A stretch of 64,000 nucleotides of DNA from DATGJX01 sp963830545 (GTDB taxonomy: Bacteria; Vulcanimicrobiota; Vulcanimicrobiia; Vulcanimicrobiales; Vulcanimicrobiaceae). The translations under genes were made by a program, and so were the position numbers. The notes below the pieces were generated by a model. That model searched no databases, was not told the origin of the DNA, and saw only the letters and a list, made by a program, of their open reading frames with translations. Positions 17,273 through 26,595 of this stretch are shown here, one piece after another; within the stretch, counting starts at the first letter, position 1, and each line of letters opens with the position of its first letter. The stretch is from contig CAWHMK010000001.1 of assembly GCA_963830545.1 (NCBI GenBank), positions 2,604,001-2,668,000 on the forward strand, written 5' to 3'.

Positions 17273-18935
17273 ATGGCAAAGTATATCTTCTTTACCGGCG
17301 GTGTCGTCAGTTCGCTCGGTAAGGGGATCACGGCAGCGTCGCTCGGACGATTGCTCAAGGCGCGCGGGATTAGCGTTTCCATTCAGAAACTCGATCCGTA
17401 CATCAACGTCGACGCCGGCACCATGAACCCGTATCAGCACGGTGAAGTTTTCGTCACCGAAGACGGCGCGGAAACCGACTTGGATCTCGGGCATTACGAG
17501 CGGTTCATCGACGAGCATCTTTCACGCGTGAACAACGTGACGACCGGGCAAGTCTACAACTCCGTCATCGACAAAGAACGCCGCGGCGACTATCTCGGCG
17601 CAACCGTTCAAGTCATTCCGCACATCACGAACGAAATAAAATCGCACATCAAGCGCGTTGCGGAAGAGAGCCACGCCGACGTCTGCATCGTCGAAGTCGG
17701 CGGGACGGTCGGCGACATCGAGTCGCTGCCCTTCCTGGAAGCGATCCGTCAAATCCGCTACGACGTCGGCGATGAAAACGTAATGTTCTGCCATTTGACG
17801 CTGATGCCGCATCTGGGCGCGGCCGACGAACTCAAGACCAAGCCCACGCAGCACTCCGTCCGGGAATTGCGCGGAATCGGAATCACGCCCGACGCCATCA
17901 TCTGCCGCACGGGCACGTCGTCGCCTATGGCGGTCGAACTCAAAGAAAAGATCGCACTGTTCTGCGACGTGCCGGTAAATGCCGTCGTTCAAAACGCCGA
18001 CGCGCCGACGATCTATCAAGTGCCGCTCAATTTGGAAGCCGAAGGGTCTGGCGGACGCTGCCGTTCGGAAGCTGCATCTTCCGACGAACGCGCCGCAGCT
18101 GGAAGACTGGGCGGATATCGTCGAGCGCATCATGCATCCCGAGCGGCGCGTGACGGTCGCGCTCGTCGGGAAATACGTCGAACTGAAAGACGCGTACATC
18201 TCCATCAACGAAGCACTCTATCATGCCGGCATCCACCATTCGGCGGCCGTAGACATCGAGCGAATCGACAGCGAAGCCATCGAGAACGAAGGCATCGGCA
18301 TCCTGCGCGGTGCGCATGGCATTTTGGTTGCGCCCGGCTTCGGCGCGCGCGGCATCAAAGGAAAACTTCGCGCAATCCGTTACGCGCGCGAAAACCGCGT
18401 GCCGTTCCTCGGAATTTGCTACGGCATGCAGCTCGCGTGCGTCGAATTCGCTCGCACCGTTTGCGGACTGCCCGAGTCGATGACGCGCGAGGTCGACGAA
18501 ACGACGATCGACCCGATCATCGACTTCATGCCGGATCAGCGCAATCTGGAAGTGTACGGGGGGACCATGCGGCTAGGTTCGTACGCGTGCGAATTGGAGC
18601 CCGGAACGCATGCCGCCAAGGCGTACGGCGAATTGAGCATCACCGAGCGGCACCGGCACCGGTACGAATTCAACAACCGGTACCGCCCGCTGTTCGAGGA
18701 GCACGGCATGCGCTTTTCCGGCAAGCACCTCGTCGGAAAGACCTCGCTCGTCGAAATGATCGAACTGCCGCTCGATTTGCATCCGTGGTTCGTCGGAACG
18801 CAGGCGCATCCGGAGTTCAAGTCGCGACCGAACCGGCCCTCGCCGCTCTATCGCGATTTCGTCGGCGCGGCGCTTTCGCATGAAGAACGCCTGCGCGAAG
18901 AGCAAGAGTTCGCGCGGACGCGCGCTTCAAACTAA
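17273..18935 (+). CDS. pyrG: CTP synthase (frameshifted)
   Basis: Converts UTP to CTP using glutamine and ATP. N-terminal amidoligase domain: KYIFFTGGVVSSLGKGI, KLDPYINVDAGTMNPYQHGE and HSVRELRGIGITPD. C-terminal class I glutaminase: nucleophile Cys in GICYGMQLACVEFA, and the His/Glu pair in HPEFKSRPNRPSP. The frame breaks at 18043-18045 (GGG); reading GG restores NLEAEGLADAAVRKLHL. As the gene is essential, a homopolymer error is likely. ATG 17273 begins the conserved N-terminus. Restored length is about 553 residues. Confidence 0.93.
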
Positions 18936-18940
18936 ACGCC

Positions 18941-19684
18941 ACGAATCCGCAGCAGATTACCGCCGTCATCCTCACGCGAAACGAAGCGCGCAACCTCCCG
19001 CACCTGCTCGATGCGTTGCCGCCTGACATGCGCGTTCTCGTTCTCGATCATGAATCCACGGACGACACCGTCGCGATAGCGCGGGCGCGCGGTGCAAACG
19101 TCATAGTCCGCCCGTTTGCAGGGTTCGTGAACGCGAGGCGTTTTGCGCTCGCGCAAGTGAAGACGCCGTGGGCGTTCATGATCGATGCGGACGAGCGTCC
19201 GGACGAAACGCTGCGCGACGCGATCGCGTCGGCGTCCGAAAACATCGGCGCATACACCCTGTCGCGCACGACGTATTACCGCGGCAAGCCGCTGCGCATG
19301 TGGCGCAACGAACGGCTGCTGCGGTTGTTCCGAACGGATTGCGTTCGATTGGAGGCGGCTCCCGCAGCCGGCGGCGGCGCGCAGCTGCACGAGCGCTGGA
19401 CGTGCGACGAAGCTCCTCGTACGCTCGCCGGGACGCTCGAACATTATTCTTACCCCGATGCCGCCTCGTACCTCGCGAAATTCGCGGCGTACACGACGAT
19501 AGAGGCGCAGGACGCGCGCGGCGGCGTTGCGGCGTTGCTGCTGCAGTCGCTGCTCGTGCCGCTGCGTTTCGTGCACGCGCTCATTCGCCGGGGCGCACTG
19601 CTCGACGGCGCGGACGGCTGGTTCGTCGCTTGGTATTCGGCGCTCTACCCCGCGGTGGTGCAATGGAAAGCACTGCGCTCGTAG
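18941..19684 (+). CDS. GT2 glycosyltransferase (WaaE/KdtX-like)
   Basis: Family 2 glycosyltransferase of about 247 residues, probably adding a sugar to a surface glycolipid. Seen: TAVILTRNEARNLPHLLDAL, LDHESTDDTVAIARARGA, and the metal/nucleotide DXD in FMIDADERPDETLRD. A hydrophobic C-terminal stretch (VAALLLQSLLVPLRFVHALI) may touch the membrane. No ATG/GTG/TTG lies in frame ahead of the conserved N-terminus. ACG at 18941 (then NPQQITAVILTRNE) is the best-placed codon; the TTG at 19016 would cut off the first strand. Overlaps the next gene by 22 bp. Confidence 0.8.
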   Translation, partial: TNPQQITAVILTRNEARNLPHLLDALPPDMRVLVLDHESTDDTVAIARARGANVIVRPFAGFVNARRFALAQVKTPWAFMIDADERPDETLRDAIASASENIGAYTLSRTTYYRGKPLRMWRNERLLRLFRTDCVRLEAAPAAGGGAQLHERWTCDEAPRTLAGTLEHYSYPDAASYLAKFAAYTTIEAQDARGGVAALLLQSLLVPLRFVHALIRRGALLDGADGWFVAWYSALYPAVVQWKALRS

Positions 19685-20694
19685 CGCTCGACGCGCGGCT
19701 GACGCGCCAGATGTCCGTCGGGATGAAGACCTACGCGCGGGAGCTTGCAGCGCGCCTGCCGCGCATCGCCCCGGACTTGCGCTTCACCGCGTTCCGGCAA
19801 GGCGAGAACTTCGGACTCGACGAGCAAGTCCGGCTGCCGCGCGCAATCCGGCACAGCGGCGCCGCGCTCACGCATTTTCTCTCAATCTACACGCCGGTGC
19901 TGCCCGTGCGGCCATACATCGTCACCGTACACGATCTGATTCATCTGCACTTCCCGCACTATTTCAAATCGAAAGTCCCGTTGTACTATCAAACCGTCGT
20001 GCGGTTCGTCGCGCGCCGGGCCGCTCGCGTAATCACGGACGACCGGCGTACCGTTGCGGACTTGCAGCATTTTTTGGGTGTCGATCCCGATCGCGTCCGC
20101 GTGGTCGCGCTCGGCGTCGAAGATCGCTTTCTCTCGGCGATAGAGCCCGTGTCGCCGCCGCGCCCGTATCTGCTCTACGTAGGGAACCATCGCGCGCACA
20201 AAGACGTCGCAACGTTGCTGCGCGCTTGGAACGCGCTGCCGGAAACCTTCGAGATCGATCTGTATTTGACGGGTGCCGATGATTTCGGCGGTGCGCTTGC
20301 GGCGCATTCGACGCAATCGCGGCGCGCCGTCGCACTCGGCGATCTCGAGCAGGACGAACTCGCGCGGTACTATGCCGGCGCGAGCGCGCTGGTTCATCCG
20401 GCGCTGCTCGAGGGATTCGGCTTGCCGATGCTCGAGGCGATGGCGTGCGGCTGTCCGGTAGTGGCAGCGCAACAATCGCTCCCCGGCGTGCTTGCGGACG
20501 CCGCCCTCACGTTTGGGGCCGGCGATGCGGACGCGGCCCGCGACGCGCTCCTGCGGGTCTTGAGCGATGCTGCGCTGCGAACGCGTCTGGTGAAGGCAGG
20601 GCGCGAGCGCGCCGGTATGCTAACGTGGGATCGTTGCGCCATGGAAACCGCCCGGATATATCGCGAAGTGATAAGGGAAAACGCACGCGTATGA
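19663..20694 (+). CDS. GT4 glycosyltransferase
   Basis: Retaining GT-B glycosyltransferase, 343 residues. Seen: YIVTVHDLIHLHFPHYFKS, the second-domain start PYLLYVGNHRAHKDVATLLRA, and the donor-binding EGFGLPMLEAMACGCPVVA (the E-x7-E motif). ATG 19663 is used because VALDARLTRQMSVGMKTYAREL is the normal start of this subgroup. It forms a pair with the preceding GT2 enzyme and overlaps the next gene by ATGA. The sugar and acceptor are unknown. Confidence 0.9.
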   Translation: MESTALVALDARLTRQMSVGMKTYARELAARLPRIAPDLRFTAFRQGENFGLDEQVRLPRAIRHSGAALTHFLSIYTPVLPVRPYIVTVHDLIHLHFPHYFKSKVPLYYQTVVRFVARRAARVITDDRRTVADLQHFLGVDPDRVRVVALGVEDRFLSAIEPVSPPRPYLLYVGNHRAHKDVATLLRAWNALPETFEIDLYLTGADDFGGALAAHSTQSRRAVALGDLEQDELARYYAGASALVHPALLEGFGLPMLEAMACGCPVVAAQQSLPGVLADAALTFGAGDADAARDALLRVLSDAALRTRLVKAGRERAGMLTWDRCAMETARIYREVIRENARV

Positions 20695-22220
20695 GACGAG
20701 CTGCTTGCGTGTTTCTCGCCGCATTGTTCGCGCTCGGCGCGGCGCCTCGCCACGAAACGCGCCGCGTCGGTAAGACCGTCCTGCCGATAGCGCTCGTTTT
20801 GAACGGAACCCGGTTGGCCGTGAACCCGCCGCCGGTGTTTTACCGGGATCATTTGCTCGTTCCGGTCCGGCGGATCTTGGGCGCGCTCGGCCTGAGTTTC
20901 GAGAAAGATGGACGCTACGTTCGCACGTACGCCGGTGCGAAAACCATCGAGCTGCTGATCGGCAGCGCGGTAGCGCAAGTCGACAACCAGCCGGTCACGC
21001 TCGACGCATCGCCGGTCGAAATCAAGAACGTCTTGTATGCTCCGCTGCGTTTTTTTGCGCAAGCGCTGCAGGCGCAAGCCGTCTTCGACCGTCAAACGAA
21101 CAGCGTGGAAATCATTTCGACGCTGGTCGGCCGATCGGGAACGGGGATCGTAAACAACGTCAACGGCGACGTGCAAATGTCCGGAACCATCACGAACGTC
21201 GACATGGCTTCCGATCCGCCGTCCGTCACGCTTACGCACAACGCGTCGGTGCGAACGGTAACCGTTATTCCCGACGTCTTGGTGATCGTTCAGGACGTCA
21301 ATGCGGGCACGAGCAACGCGGGCGATTTGGCGCAACTCCATACAGGCGACTACGCGCATGTCTATCTGAACCGGGAAGGCGCCGTCAAACGGATCGTGGA
21401 CGCGTTCGGCTCGCGTACCGGAACGATTGCGGCGATTGCGTCCGGACAGATCGTGCTCGACGACGGACACGTCATCGTGCCGACGCGCGCGACCACCGTC
21501 ACGCTGAACGGCGCCAACGTGAGCGCGGACGAACTCGCCGTGGGAGACGAGCTCACCGTGCATTACAACATCGACAGCTCCGAGCCGCTGCAAGTACTTG
21601 CTACGCGTTCGTCTTCCGGCGCACCGCCGCAGCAGAGCGCGGTAGCGATATCGGGCATCGACGCAGCTCCGCAGCACGCGTTGCGTGAAGGCGAAACACT
21701 CGACGTGACGCTGCGCGGAACGCCCGGCGGCGTTGCCGGCTACGACATCGGACCGTACGTTACGAACCTGCAGCTGAACGAGCAGCAACCCGGCGTGTAC
21801 AGCGGTTCGTATACGATCCGGCGCGGCGAGAATTTTGCCGATGCGCCGATTCTGGGCCGCTTGAACGTGCGCGGCGTCGACGCGCCGCAAGCGGTCTCGC
21901 AGACGACGGTCTCCGTTTCGACGCAGCCGCCGGGCATCGTCGATTTTGCTCCGGACGACGGCGCGGTCGTGAACAATCCGCGGCCAAGCGTCTTTGCGAC
22001 TTTCTCCAGCGGAACCGTCGCAGTGAATCCGTCGAGCGCGCAGCTCGAAATCGACGGGCACGACGTGACCTCCGGTTGTTTGCGCACGGATCGCTTCATC
22101 GACTACGCGCCCGGGATCGACTATCCCAATGGACCGATTCACGTTACGGTGCGCGTTTCCGACGCCGCGGGAAACGTTGCGAGCAAGAGCTGGACGTTTT
22201 TCATACGGAGGGGACCGTGA
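20691..22220 (+). CDS. Secreted protein with copper-amine-oxidase-N domain
   Basis: 509 residues with a signal peptide (RRAACVFLAALFALGAAP). Residues about 35-145 form a copper-amine-oxidase N-terminal-like domain (LVLNGTRLAVNPPPVFYRD, HLLVPVRRILGALGLSF, LYAPLRFFAQALQAQAVFD). Despite its name this is usually a wall or surface-binding module. The rest is beta-rich, ending in an Ig-like domain (VRVSDAAGNVASKSWTFF). It sits between glycosyltransferases and a HIT protein with overlapping stops and starts. A role at the cell surface is inferred. Confidence 0.8.
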   Translation: MRRAACVFLAALFALGAAPRHETRRVGKTVLPIALVLNGTRLAVNPPPVFYRDHLLVPVRRILGALGLSFEKDGRYVRTYAGAKTIELLIGSAVAQVDNQPVTLDASPVEIKNVLYAPLRFFAQALQAQAVFDRQTNSVEIISTLVGRSGTGIVNNVNGDVQMSGTITNVDMASDPPSVTLTHNASVRTVTVIPDVLVIVQDVNAGTSNAGDLAQLHTGDYAHVYLNREGAVKRIVDAFGSRTGTIAAIASGQIVLDDGHVIVPTRATTVTLNGANVSADELAVGDELTVHYNIDSSEPLQVLATRSSSGAPPQQSAVAISGIDAAPQHALREGETLDVTLRGTPGGVAGYDIGPYVTNLQLNEQQPGVYSGSYTIRRGENFADAPILGRLNVRGVDAPQAVSQTTVSVSTQPPGIVDFAPDDGAVVNNPRPSVFATFSSGTVAVNPSSAQLEIDGHDVTSGCLRTDRFIDYAPGIDYPNGPIHVTVRVSDAAGNVASKSWTFFIRRGP

Positions 22221-22564
22221 GCGGCGCGCCGTGCATTTTCTGTAAGATCGTTGCCGGTGAAATTCCCGGACGTTTCGTGCGCCGCGACGACGATCTCGTT
22301 GCCATCGAAGACGTCAACCCGCAGGCGCCCGGACACGTGCTGGTAATCCCGGTCAAACACGTGCGGAATCTCGAGGAATTCGTCGCTTCCGAATCCTCCG
22401 AACGTATCGCCAAGCTCTTCAAAGTCGCCGCGGAGCTCGGGCGCGAGCGTGGCGAGCACGGATTTCGAACGGTGATCAATACGGGTTCGGACGGCGGCCA
22501 AACCGTCGATCATCTGCATATCCATGTTCTCGGGGGGCGGCCCATGCAGTGGCCTCCCGGCTAA
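22217..22564 (+). CDS. HIT-family nucleotide hydrolase
   Basis: 115 residues. Seen: CIFCKIVAGEIPGRFV at the N-terminus, APGHVLVIPVKHV, and the histidine triad DHLHIHVLGGRPMQWPPG. Such proteins (HinT type) cleave AMP-lysine or similar phosphoramidates. GTG 22217 follows GGAGGGG and overlaps the preceding TGA as GTGA, so it ends the pyrG-glycosyltransferase run. Confidence 0.93.
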   Translation: MSGAPCIFCKIVAGEIPGRFVRRDDDLVAIEDVNPQAPGHVLVIPVKHVRNLEEFVASESSERIAKLFKVAAELGRERGEHGFRTVINTGSDGGQTVDHLHIHVLGGRPMQWPPG

Positions 22565-22580
22565 AGTCGCCGTCGCGCGT

Positions 22581-22609
22581 TTGACGCGCCTGGGGCGCTA
22601 TGGTATCGT
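22581..22609 (+). promoter_or_regulatory. Promoter of rpsU
   Basis: TTGACG (22581-22586), 17-bp spacer, TATCGT (22604-22609). Downstream, GGCCC-GTTC-GGGCC forms a short hairpin (22620-22635) in the leader. An AAAGGGGGG ribosome-binding site precedes rpsU. Confidence 0.7.
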
Positions 22610-22687
22610 GAGCAATTGGGGCCCGTTCGGGCCTCAAAATTTTCGCGCGCCGGCACATCGGCGCCGCGCAAAGGGGGGTTGTAAATA

Positions 22688-22858
22688 ATGGAAGTACGCG
22701 TCGCTCCCGGCGAGTCGATTGAGAGCGCGCTGCGCCGTTTCAAGAAAGCCACCCAAAAGGCCGGCGTCTTGGCGGAAGCGCGTAAGCACGAGCATTACGA
22801 AAAACCGAGCGTCCGCCGCAAGAAGAAGTCTGCGGCCGCCCGTAAACGCCGCGCGTAA
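22688..22858 (+). CDS. rpsU: 30S ribosomal protein S21
   Basis: 56 residues: MEVRVAPGESIESALRRFKK, then AEARKHEHYEKPSVRRKKKS and a basic tail. This is the full usual S21 length. ATG 22688 follows a purine-rich AAAGGGGGG. The yqeY ATG begins immediately after its TAA, the common rpsU-yqeY pair. Confidence 0.95.
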   Translation: MEVRVAPGESIESALRRFKKATQKAGVLAEARKHEHYEKPSVRRKKKSAAARKRRA

Positions 22859-23302
22859 ATGGCCGCGCTCAAAGACCGCATCGCCTCGGATCTCAAGGAT
22901 GCGATGAAGGCACGAGATCAGCTTCGGGTCGACACACTGCGGTCGGCCCTTTCTGGTTTTACCTATAAGCGTACGGAAGCGGGCGTCGAATTGAGCGACG
23001 GCGACGAGCTCGACGTCGTGCGCAAGCAAGTCAAGCAGCGCAACGATTCGGCCGCCGAGTTCGAGAAGGCCGGCCGCGCCGAGCTCGCCGAGAAGGAAAA
23101 GCGCGAGCGAGACATTCTCCTGGGGTATCTTCCCGCGCAAAAATCGGAAAACGACGTCCGCGCCGTAGTCAAAGGGATCATCGCCGAACTGCCGGAGGGC
23201 AGCCGCAATCAAGGATCGGTCATGAAGGCCGCCATGGCTCAGCTCAAGGGCGTCGCGGACGGGAATCTCGTGCGCCGGGTCGTCACCGAAGAACTGACCT
23301 AA
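22859..23302 (+). CDS. yqeY: GatB/YqeY-domain protein
   Basis: 147 residues of the YqeY family, related to the tail domain of the GatB amidotransferase: LKDRIASDLKDAMKARDQLRVDTLR, ILLGYLPAQKSENDVRAVV, RNQGSVMKAAMAQLKG. Its exact function is not settled; a tRNA-related role is assumed from the fold. It abuts rpsU without a gap. Confidence 0.93.
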   Translation: MAALKDRIASDLKDAMKARDQLRVDTLRSALSGFTYKRTEAGVELSDGDELDVVRKQVKQRNDSAAEFEKAGRAELAEKEKRERDILLGYLPAQKSENDVRAVVKGIIAELPEGSRNQGSVMKAAMAQLKGVADGNLVRRVVTEELT

Positions 23303-23349
23303 TCAAGGCTCTTTCGTAACTTTCCAGAAGCGAGCAGGTAACTCGTACC

Positions 23350-24009
23350 ATGGAATTGGTTCACCTTCTCAACACGCCGCTGCTCAGTGCGGTCCTGCTC
23401 ACGGTGGGACTCCTCGGCTTGTTGTTGGAGATGCAGACCCTGCACGGCATCGCAGGGCTGCTGGGCCTCGGATCGCTCGGCCTGTTTTTCGGAAGTCACA
23501 TCGCTGCCGGTTCGGGCGGACCGCTGGTCATCGTCCTTGCCGTTCTCGGGCTCGCCGGGATCCTGTGGGAATTGCACGTCGTTCCGGGACACGGCGCGCC
23601 GGGCGTCCTCGGCGGCGCGGTTCTGCTGTTGTCGATTCTGCTCGCGTTCGGCATGCCGATGATCTTCATCGCGATGCAGACCGTCGCGACCGCGATCGTA
23701 CTGACGTTGATCCTGTTCTATCTGGCAACGCGCGTGTTTCCGGAAAACGCCTGGATTGCGAAATTGACGTTCGCCGCTGCGCAAGGCGCGGACTACGTTG
23801 CCAGTTCCGACTTTTCGTCGTTGGTCGGCAAGAGCGGCGTCGCGTCTTCGTATCTGCGCCCGTCCGGGTTGGCGCTCATCGAGGGCCGGCGAGTGGACGT
23901 ACTCACGCAATCGGAATTCATTCAGGAAGGAAGCCCGATTCGAGTGACGCGCGTCGAGGGTTCGCGCATCTTCGTGGAGCCGATCGCGCTCCCGAGCTAC
24001 AAGGAGTAA
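23350..24009 (+). CDS. NfeD-like membrane protein
   Basis: 219 residues. Four to five membrane segments lie in residues 10-130 (SAVLLTVGLLGLLLEMQTLHG, VLGGAVLLLSILLAFGMPMIF). A C-terminal OB-fold domain follows (GKSGVASSYLRPSGLALIEGRR, IRVTRVEGSRIFVEP). This is the short form without the ClpP-like protease domain. NfeD proteins pair with SPFH proteins, and floA follows 5 bp later. Confidence 0.9.
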   Translation: MELVHLLNTPLLSAVLLTVGLLGLLLEMQTLHGIAGLLGLGSLGLFFGSHIAAGSGGPLVIVLAVLGLAGILWELHVVPGHGAPGVLGGAVLLLSILLAFGMPMIFIAMQTVATAIVLTLILFYLATRVFPENAWIAKLTFAAAQGADYVASSDFSSLVGKSGVASSYLRPSGLALIEGRRVDVLTQSEFIQEGSPIRVTRVEGSRIFVEPIALPSYKE

Positions 24010-24014
24010 GTACC

Positions 24015-25034
24015 GTGGTTGCAGCCAGTGCGGCGATTGTGTTTTTCGTCGTCATCATCGCGTTCTTCATTCTCATGTATTACGTGCCGGTCGGCCTGTG
24101 GATTCAGACGGTTGCCGCCGGCGTCCCGCTTTCCATCGGTTCGCTCGTGCGCATGCGCATCATACGCATTCCGCCCGGCGTCATCGTCAGCAACTTGGTT
24201 CGCGCGCGCAAAGCGGGCCTTCCGCTGACCGTGGATCAGATGCAGTCGCATTATCTGGCCGGGGGCAACGTCGAAAACGTCGTGCTCGCGATGATCGCCG
24301 CGCAGCGAGCGCAAATTCCGCTGGAATGGCAGCGCGCGGCAGCGATCGATCTTGCGGGACGCAACGTGCTTGAAGCGCTGCAAACATCGGTTAATCCGAA
24401 AGTCATCGAGACGCCGATCTTCCAAGGTGTGGCGCAAAACGGCATCCAGCTCAACGTGAAAGCGCGAATCACCGTGCGCAGCAATCTCGACCGGTACGTC
24501 GGCGGTGCGGGCGAACCCACGATCATCGCACGCGTCGGCGAAGGCGTTGTTTCGGCGGTCGGCGCGGCAATCGATCACAAAGAAGTGCTCGAGTATCCCG
24601 ATCGCATCTCCAAAATGGTCCTGGCGAAAGGGCTGGATGCGGGAACTGCATTTGAAATCGTTTCGATCGACATCGCGGACGTCGACGTCGGAAAAAACAT
24701 CGGCGCCGAATTGCAGATGTCGCAAGCCGAAGCCGATCGGCGAATCGCGCAAGCCAAGGCCTCGGAGCGGCAGTACGCCGCCATGGCCGCGGAACAGGAA
24801 ATGAAGGCCGAAACGCAGCGGATGCGCGCAAAGGTCGTCGAAGCGGAGGCGGCCGTTCCGCAGGCGATCGCCGAGGCGTTCCGCAGCGGAAACCTCGGCA
24901 TCATGGATTACTACAAGATGAAGAACATTCAGGCCGACTCCGACATGCGCGGCGCAATTTCGAACAGTGTGGGCACTGCCGCAGACAACGGCGCGGGGCC
25001 GGCGCCTCTCGCATCGCCGCCGAAGGCCCCGTAG
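24015..25034 (+). CDS. floA: Flotillin-like protein FloA (SPFH)
   Basis: 339-residue membrane-scaffold protein. One N-terminal hydrophobic segment, then VGLWIQTVAAGVPLSIGSLVRMRI, the SPFH region with NGIQLNVKARITVRSNLDRYVGG, and a helical coiled coil (AEADRRIAQAKASERQYAAM). GTG 24015 has AAGGAG eight bases upstream. The nfeD-floA order is conserved. FloA organises membrane microdomains in Bacillus; the same role is assumed here. Confidence 0.93.
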   Translation: MVAASAAIVFFVVIIAFFILMYYVPVGLWIQTVAAGVPLSIGSLVRMRIIRIPPGVIVSNLVRARKAGLPLTVDQMQSHYLAGGNVENVVLAMIAAQRAQIPLEWQRAAAIDLAGRNVLEALQTSVNPKVIETPIFQGVAQNGIQLNVKARITVRSNLDRYVGGAGEPTIIARVGEGVVSAVGAAIDHKEVLEYPDRISKMVLAKGLDAGTAFEIVSIDIADVDVGKNIGAELQMSQAEADRRIAQAKASERQYAAMAAEQEMKAETQRMRAKVVEAEAAVPQAIAEAFRSGNLGIMDYYKMKNIQADSDMRGAISNSVGTAADNGAGPAPLASPPKAP

Positions 25035-25037
25035 AGC

Positions 25038-25223
25038 GTGGACGCCGAGAAGCCCAAGCCGCAGACGGCGGCCACCGCGCGAAACAGCGGTTCTTTGCAG
25101 AGCCTCTTCCAAGATGGGAATACCTTGCTCAGAGCGATCGTCGCCAGCGAGGTCATCGGCGCACCGGCTGCACTGCGGGAGAATCATCTCTGGATTCAAC
25201 AACCGAACGAACCGTCGACCTGA
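25038..25223 (+). CDS. Small hypothetical protein between floA and phoH
   Basis: 61 residues, from a GTG three bases after the floA stop, with its end overlapping the phoH coding region. The C-terminal half (LLRAIVASEVIGAPAALREN, LWIQQPNEPS) looks like folded protein rather than random sequence; the N-terminal third is polar. The tight packing supports a real gene. I recognise no family. Confidence 0.5.
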   Translation: MDAEKPKPQTAATARNSGSLQSLFQDGNTLLRAIVASEVIGAPAALRENHLWIQQPNEPST

Positions 25224-26146
25224 GCCTGCTGAGCGATCATTTCCGGCTCTTCGGAAAGTTCGATCAGAATCTCTCGGCGCTGGAAGACGCTCTTTCGGTG
25301 GCGCTGCGCATCGAGGGCAGCAACCTGGTGCTCCATGGTGAAAGCACCGCCGTCGACCGGGCATTTGCCGTGGTGCAGCGCATGCTCGACGCCGCCGTAA
25401 ACGGCGCTCACGTGACGCCGGACGACGTCGCTCTGGCGACGTCGGACGTGGTGCGCGGACGCGCGGAGGACGCGCTGCCGCAAACGCTGTACCGCGCGCA
25501 TCGCGGCAAAGAAATTCGGCCGAAGACCGCAGGCCAGCGCGCGTTCGTCGAAGCGATCGATCGCAACACGCTCACGTTCGGCATCGGCCCCGCCGGCACG
25601 GGAAAGACGTTTCTCGCGGTCGTCATGGCGGTGCGAGCGCTTCGCGCGCGTGAAGTCGCGCGCGTCATTCTCTCGCGCCCCGCGGTCGAAGCGGGCGAAA
25701 AACTCGGTTTCCTGCCGGGCGATCTCAAAGAAAAAGTCGATCCGTACTTGCGTCCCCTCTACGATTCGATCGGGGAGTTGCTCGACGGAACGGTCGTCGA
25801 GCGCTATTTGGAGCGCGAAGTGATAGAAGTGGCACCGCTCGCATACATGCGCGGGCGAACGCTTTCCGATGCGTTCGTGATTTTGGACGAGGCGCAAAAC
25901 GCGACGCGCGAGCAATTGAAGATGTTTCTCACGCGCCTGGGCTCGGGATCGAAGATGATCGTGAACGGTGACGTAACGCAAATCGATCTTCAGGCGGGGG
26001 CCAGAAGTGGTTTGTTGGAAGCCCCGCGCCGCTTTGCCGGTATCGGCGGCATTGCGGTGGTGCAGCTGAACGAAACGGACGTCGTGCGGCATCCGCTCGT
26101 TTCGAAAATCATTCGCGCGTACGCGGACAACGCGCGGCTGGAATGA
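25190..26146 (+). CDS. phoH: PhoH-like ATPase
   Basis: 318 residues, cytoplasmic P-loop ATPase linked to RNA metabolism, usually beside ybeY as here. Seen: Walker A GPAGTGKTFLAVVMA, RPAVEAGEKLGFLPGDLKEK, Walker B AFVILDEAQNATREQ, and the late VNGDVTQIDLQAGARSGL. The conserved N-terminus (VDLSLLSDHFRLFGKFDQNL) precedes the only canonical start, GTG 25298. No ATG/GTG/TTG is in frame upstream. CTG 25190 lies 6 nt after GGGAGA, an ideal spacing, so a CTG start is proposed. Confidence 0.9.
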   Translation: MDSTTERTVDLSLLSDHFRLFGKFDQNLSALEDALSVALRIEGSNLVLHGESTAVDRAFAVVQRMLDAAVNGAHVTPDDVALATSDVVRGRAEDALPQTLYRAHRGKEIRPKTAGQRAFVEAIDRNTLTFGIGPAGTGKTFLAVVMAVRALRAREVARVILSRPAVEAGEKLGFLPGDLKEKVDPYLRPLYDSIGELLDGTVVERYLEREVIEVAPLAYMRGRTLSDAFVILDEAQNATREQLKMFLTRLGSGSKMIVNGDVTQIDLQAGARSGLLEAPRRFAGIGGIAVVQLNETDVVRHPLVSKIIRAYADNARLE

Positions 26147-26595
26147 TCTATTTCCACAATGCGGTCAGGGGAAGCGGCATAAACGCGCGCCGCCTGAAGT
26201 CCGTCGCGCAAAAATTGCTGCAGGAAGTGCGCGAGCCGGATTCCGCGATTTCCATTTCGCTCGTCGGCGATGCCGAAATTCGTACGCTGAACCGGAAGCA
26301 CCGAGGCAAGGACAAGCCGACGGACGTTTTGAGTTTTCCTCTCTACGAACCGGGAGAGCGCGGGCCGCACGACGGCGAACGCCTCTTGGGGGATATCGTC
26401 ATCAGCCTCGACACCGCTCGCCGTCAAGCCGCCGACTACGACGCGCCGCTCCAAAACGAGCTGTACCGGCTGCTCATTCACGGCGTCTTGCACGTACTGG
26501 GGCACGATCACGAGCAGACGGCGGAACGCGCCGCCATGGAGTCCGAAGAACGGCGTCTGGCTGCCGCAATTGGTATGCCCTGGCCCTATGATTGA
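26143..26595 (+). CDS. ybeY: Endoribonuclease YbeY
   Basis: 150 residues, zinc endoribonuclease for 16S rRNA 3'-end processing and ribosome quality control. The metal site HGVLHVLGHDHEQ is complete, and KPTDVLSFPLYEPGER is the conserved central loop. The start overlaps the phoH stop by ATGA; the last codons overlap the kinase gene by 8 bp. Confidence 0.96.
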   Translation: MIYFHNAVRGSGINARRLKSVAQKLLQEVREPDSAISISLVGDAEIRTLNRKHRGKDKPTDVLSFPLYEPGERGPHDGERLLGDIVISLDTARRQAADYDAPLQNELYRLLIHGVLHVLGHDHEQTAERAAMESEERRLAAAIGMPWPYD

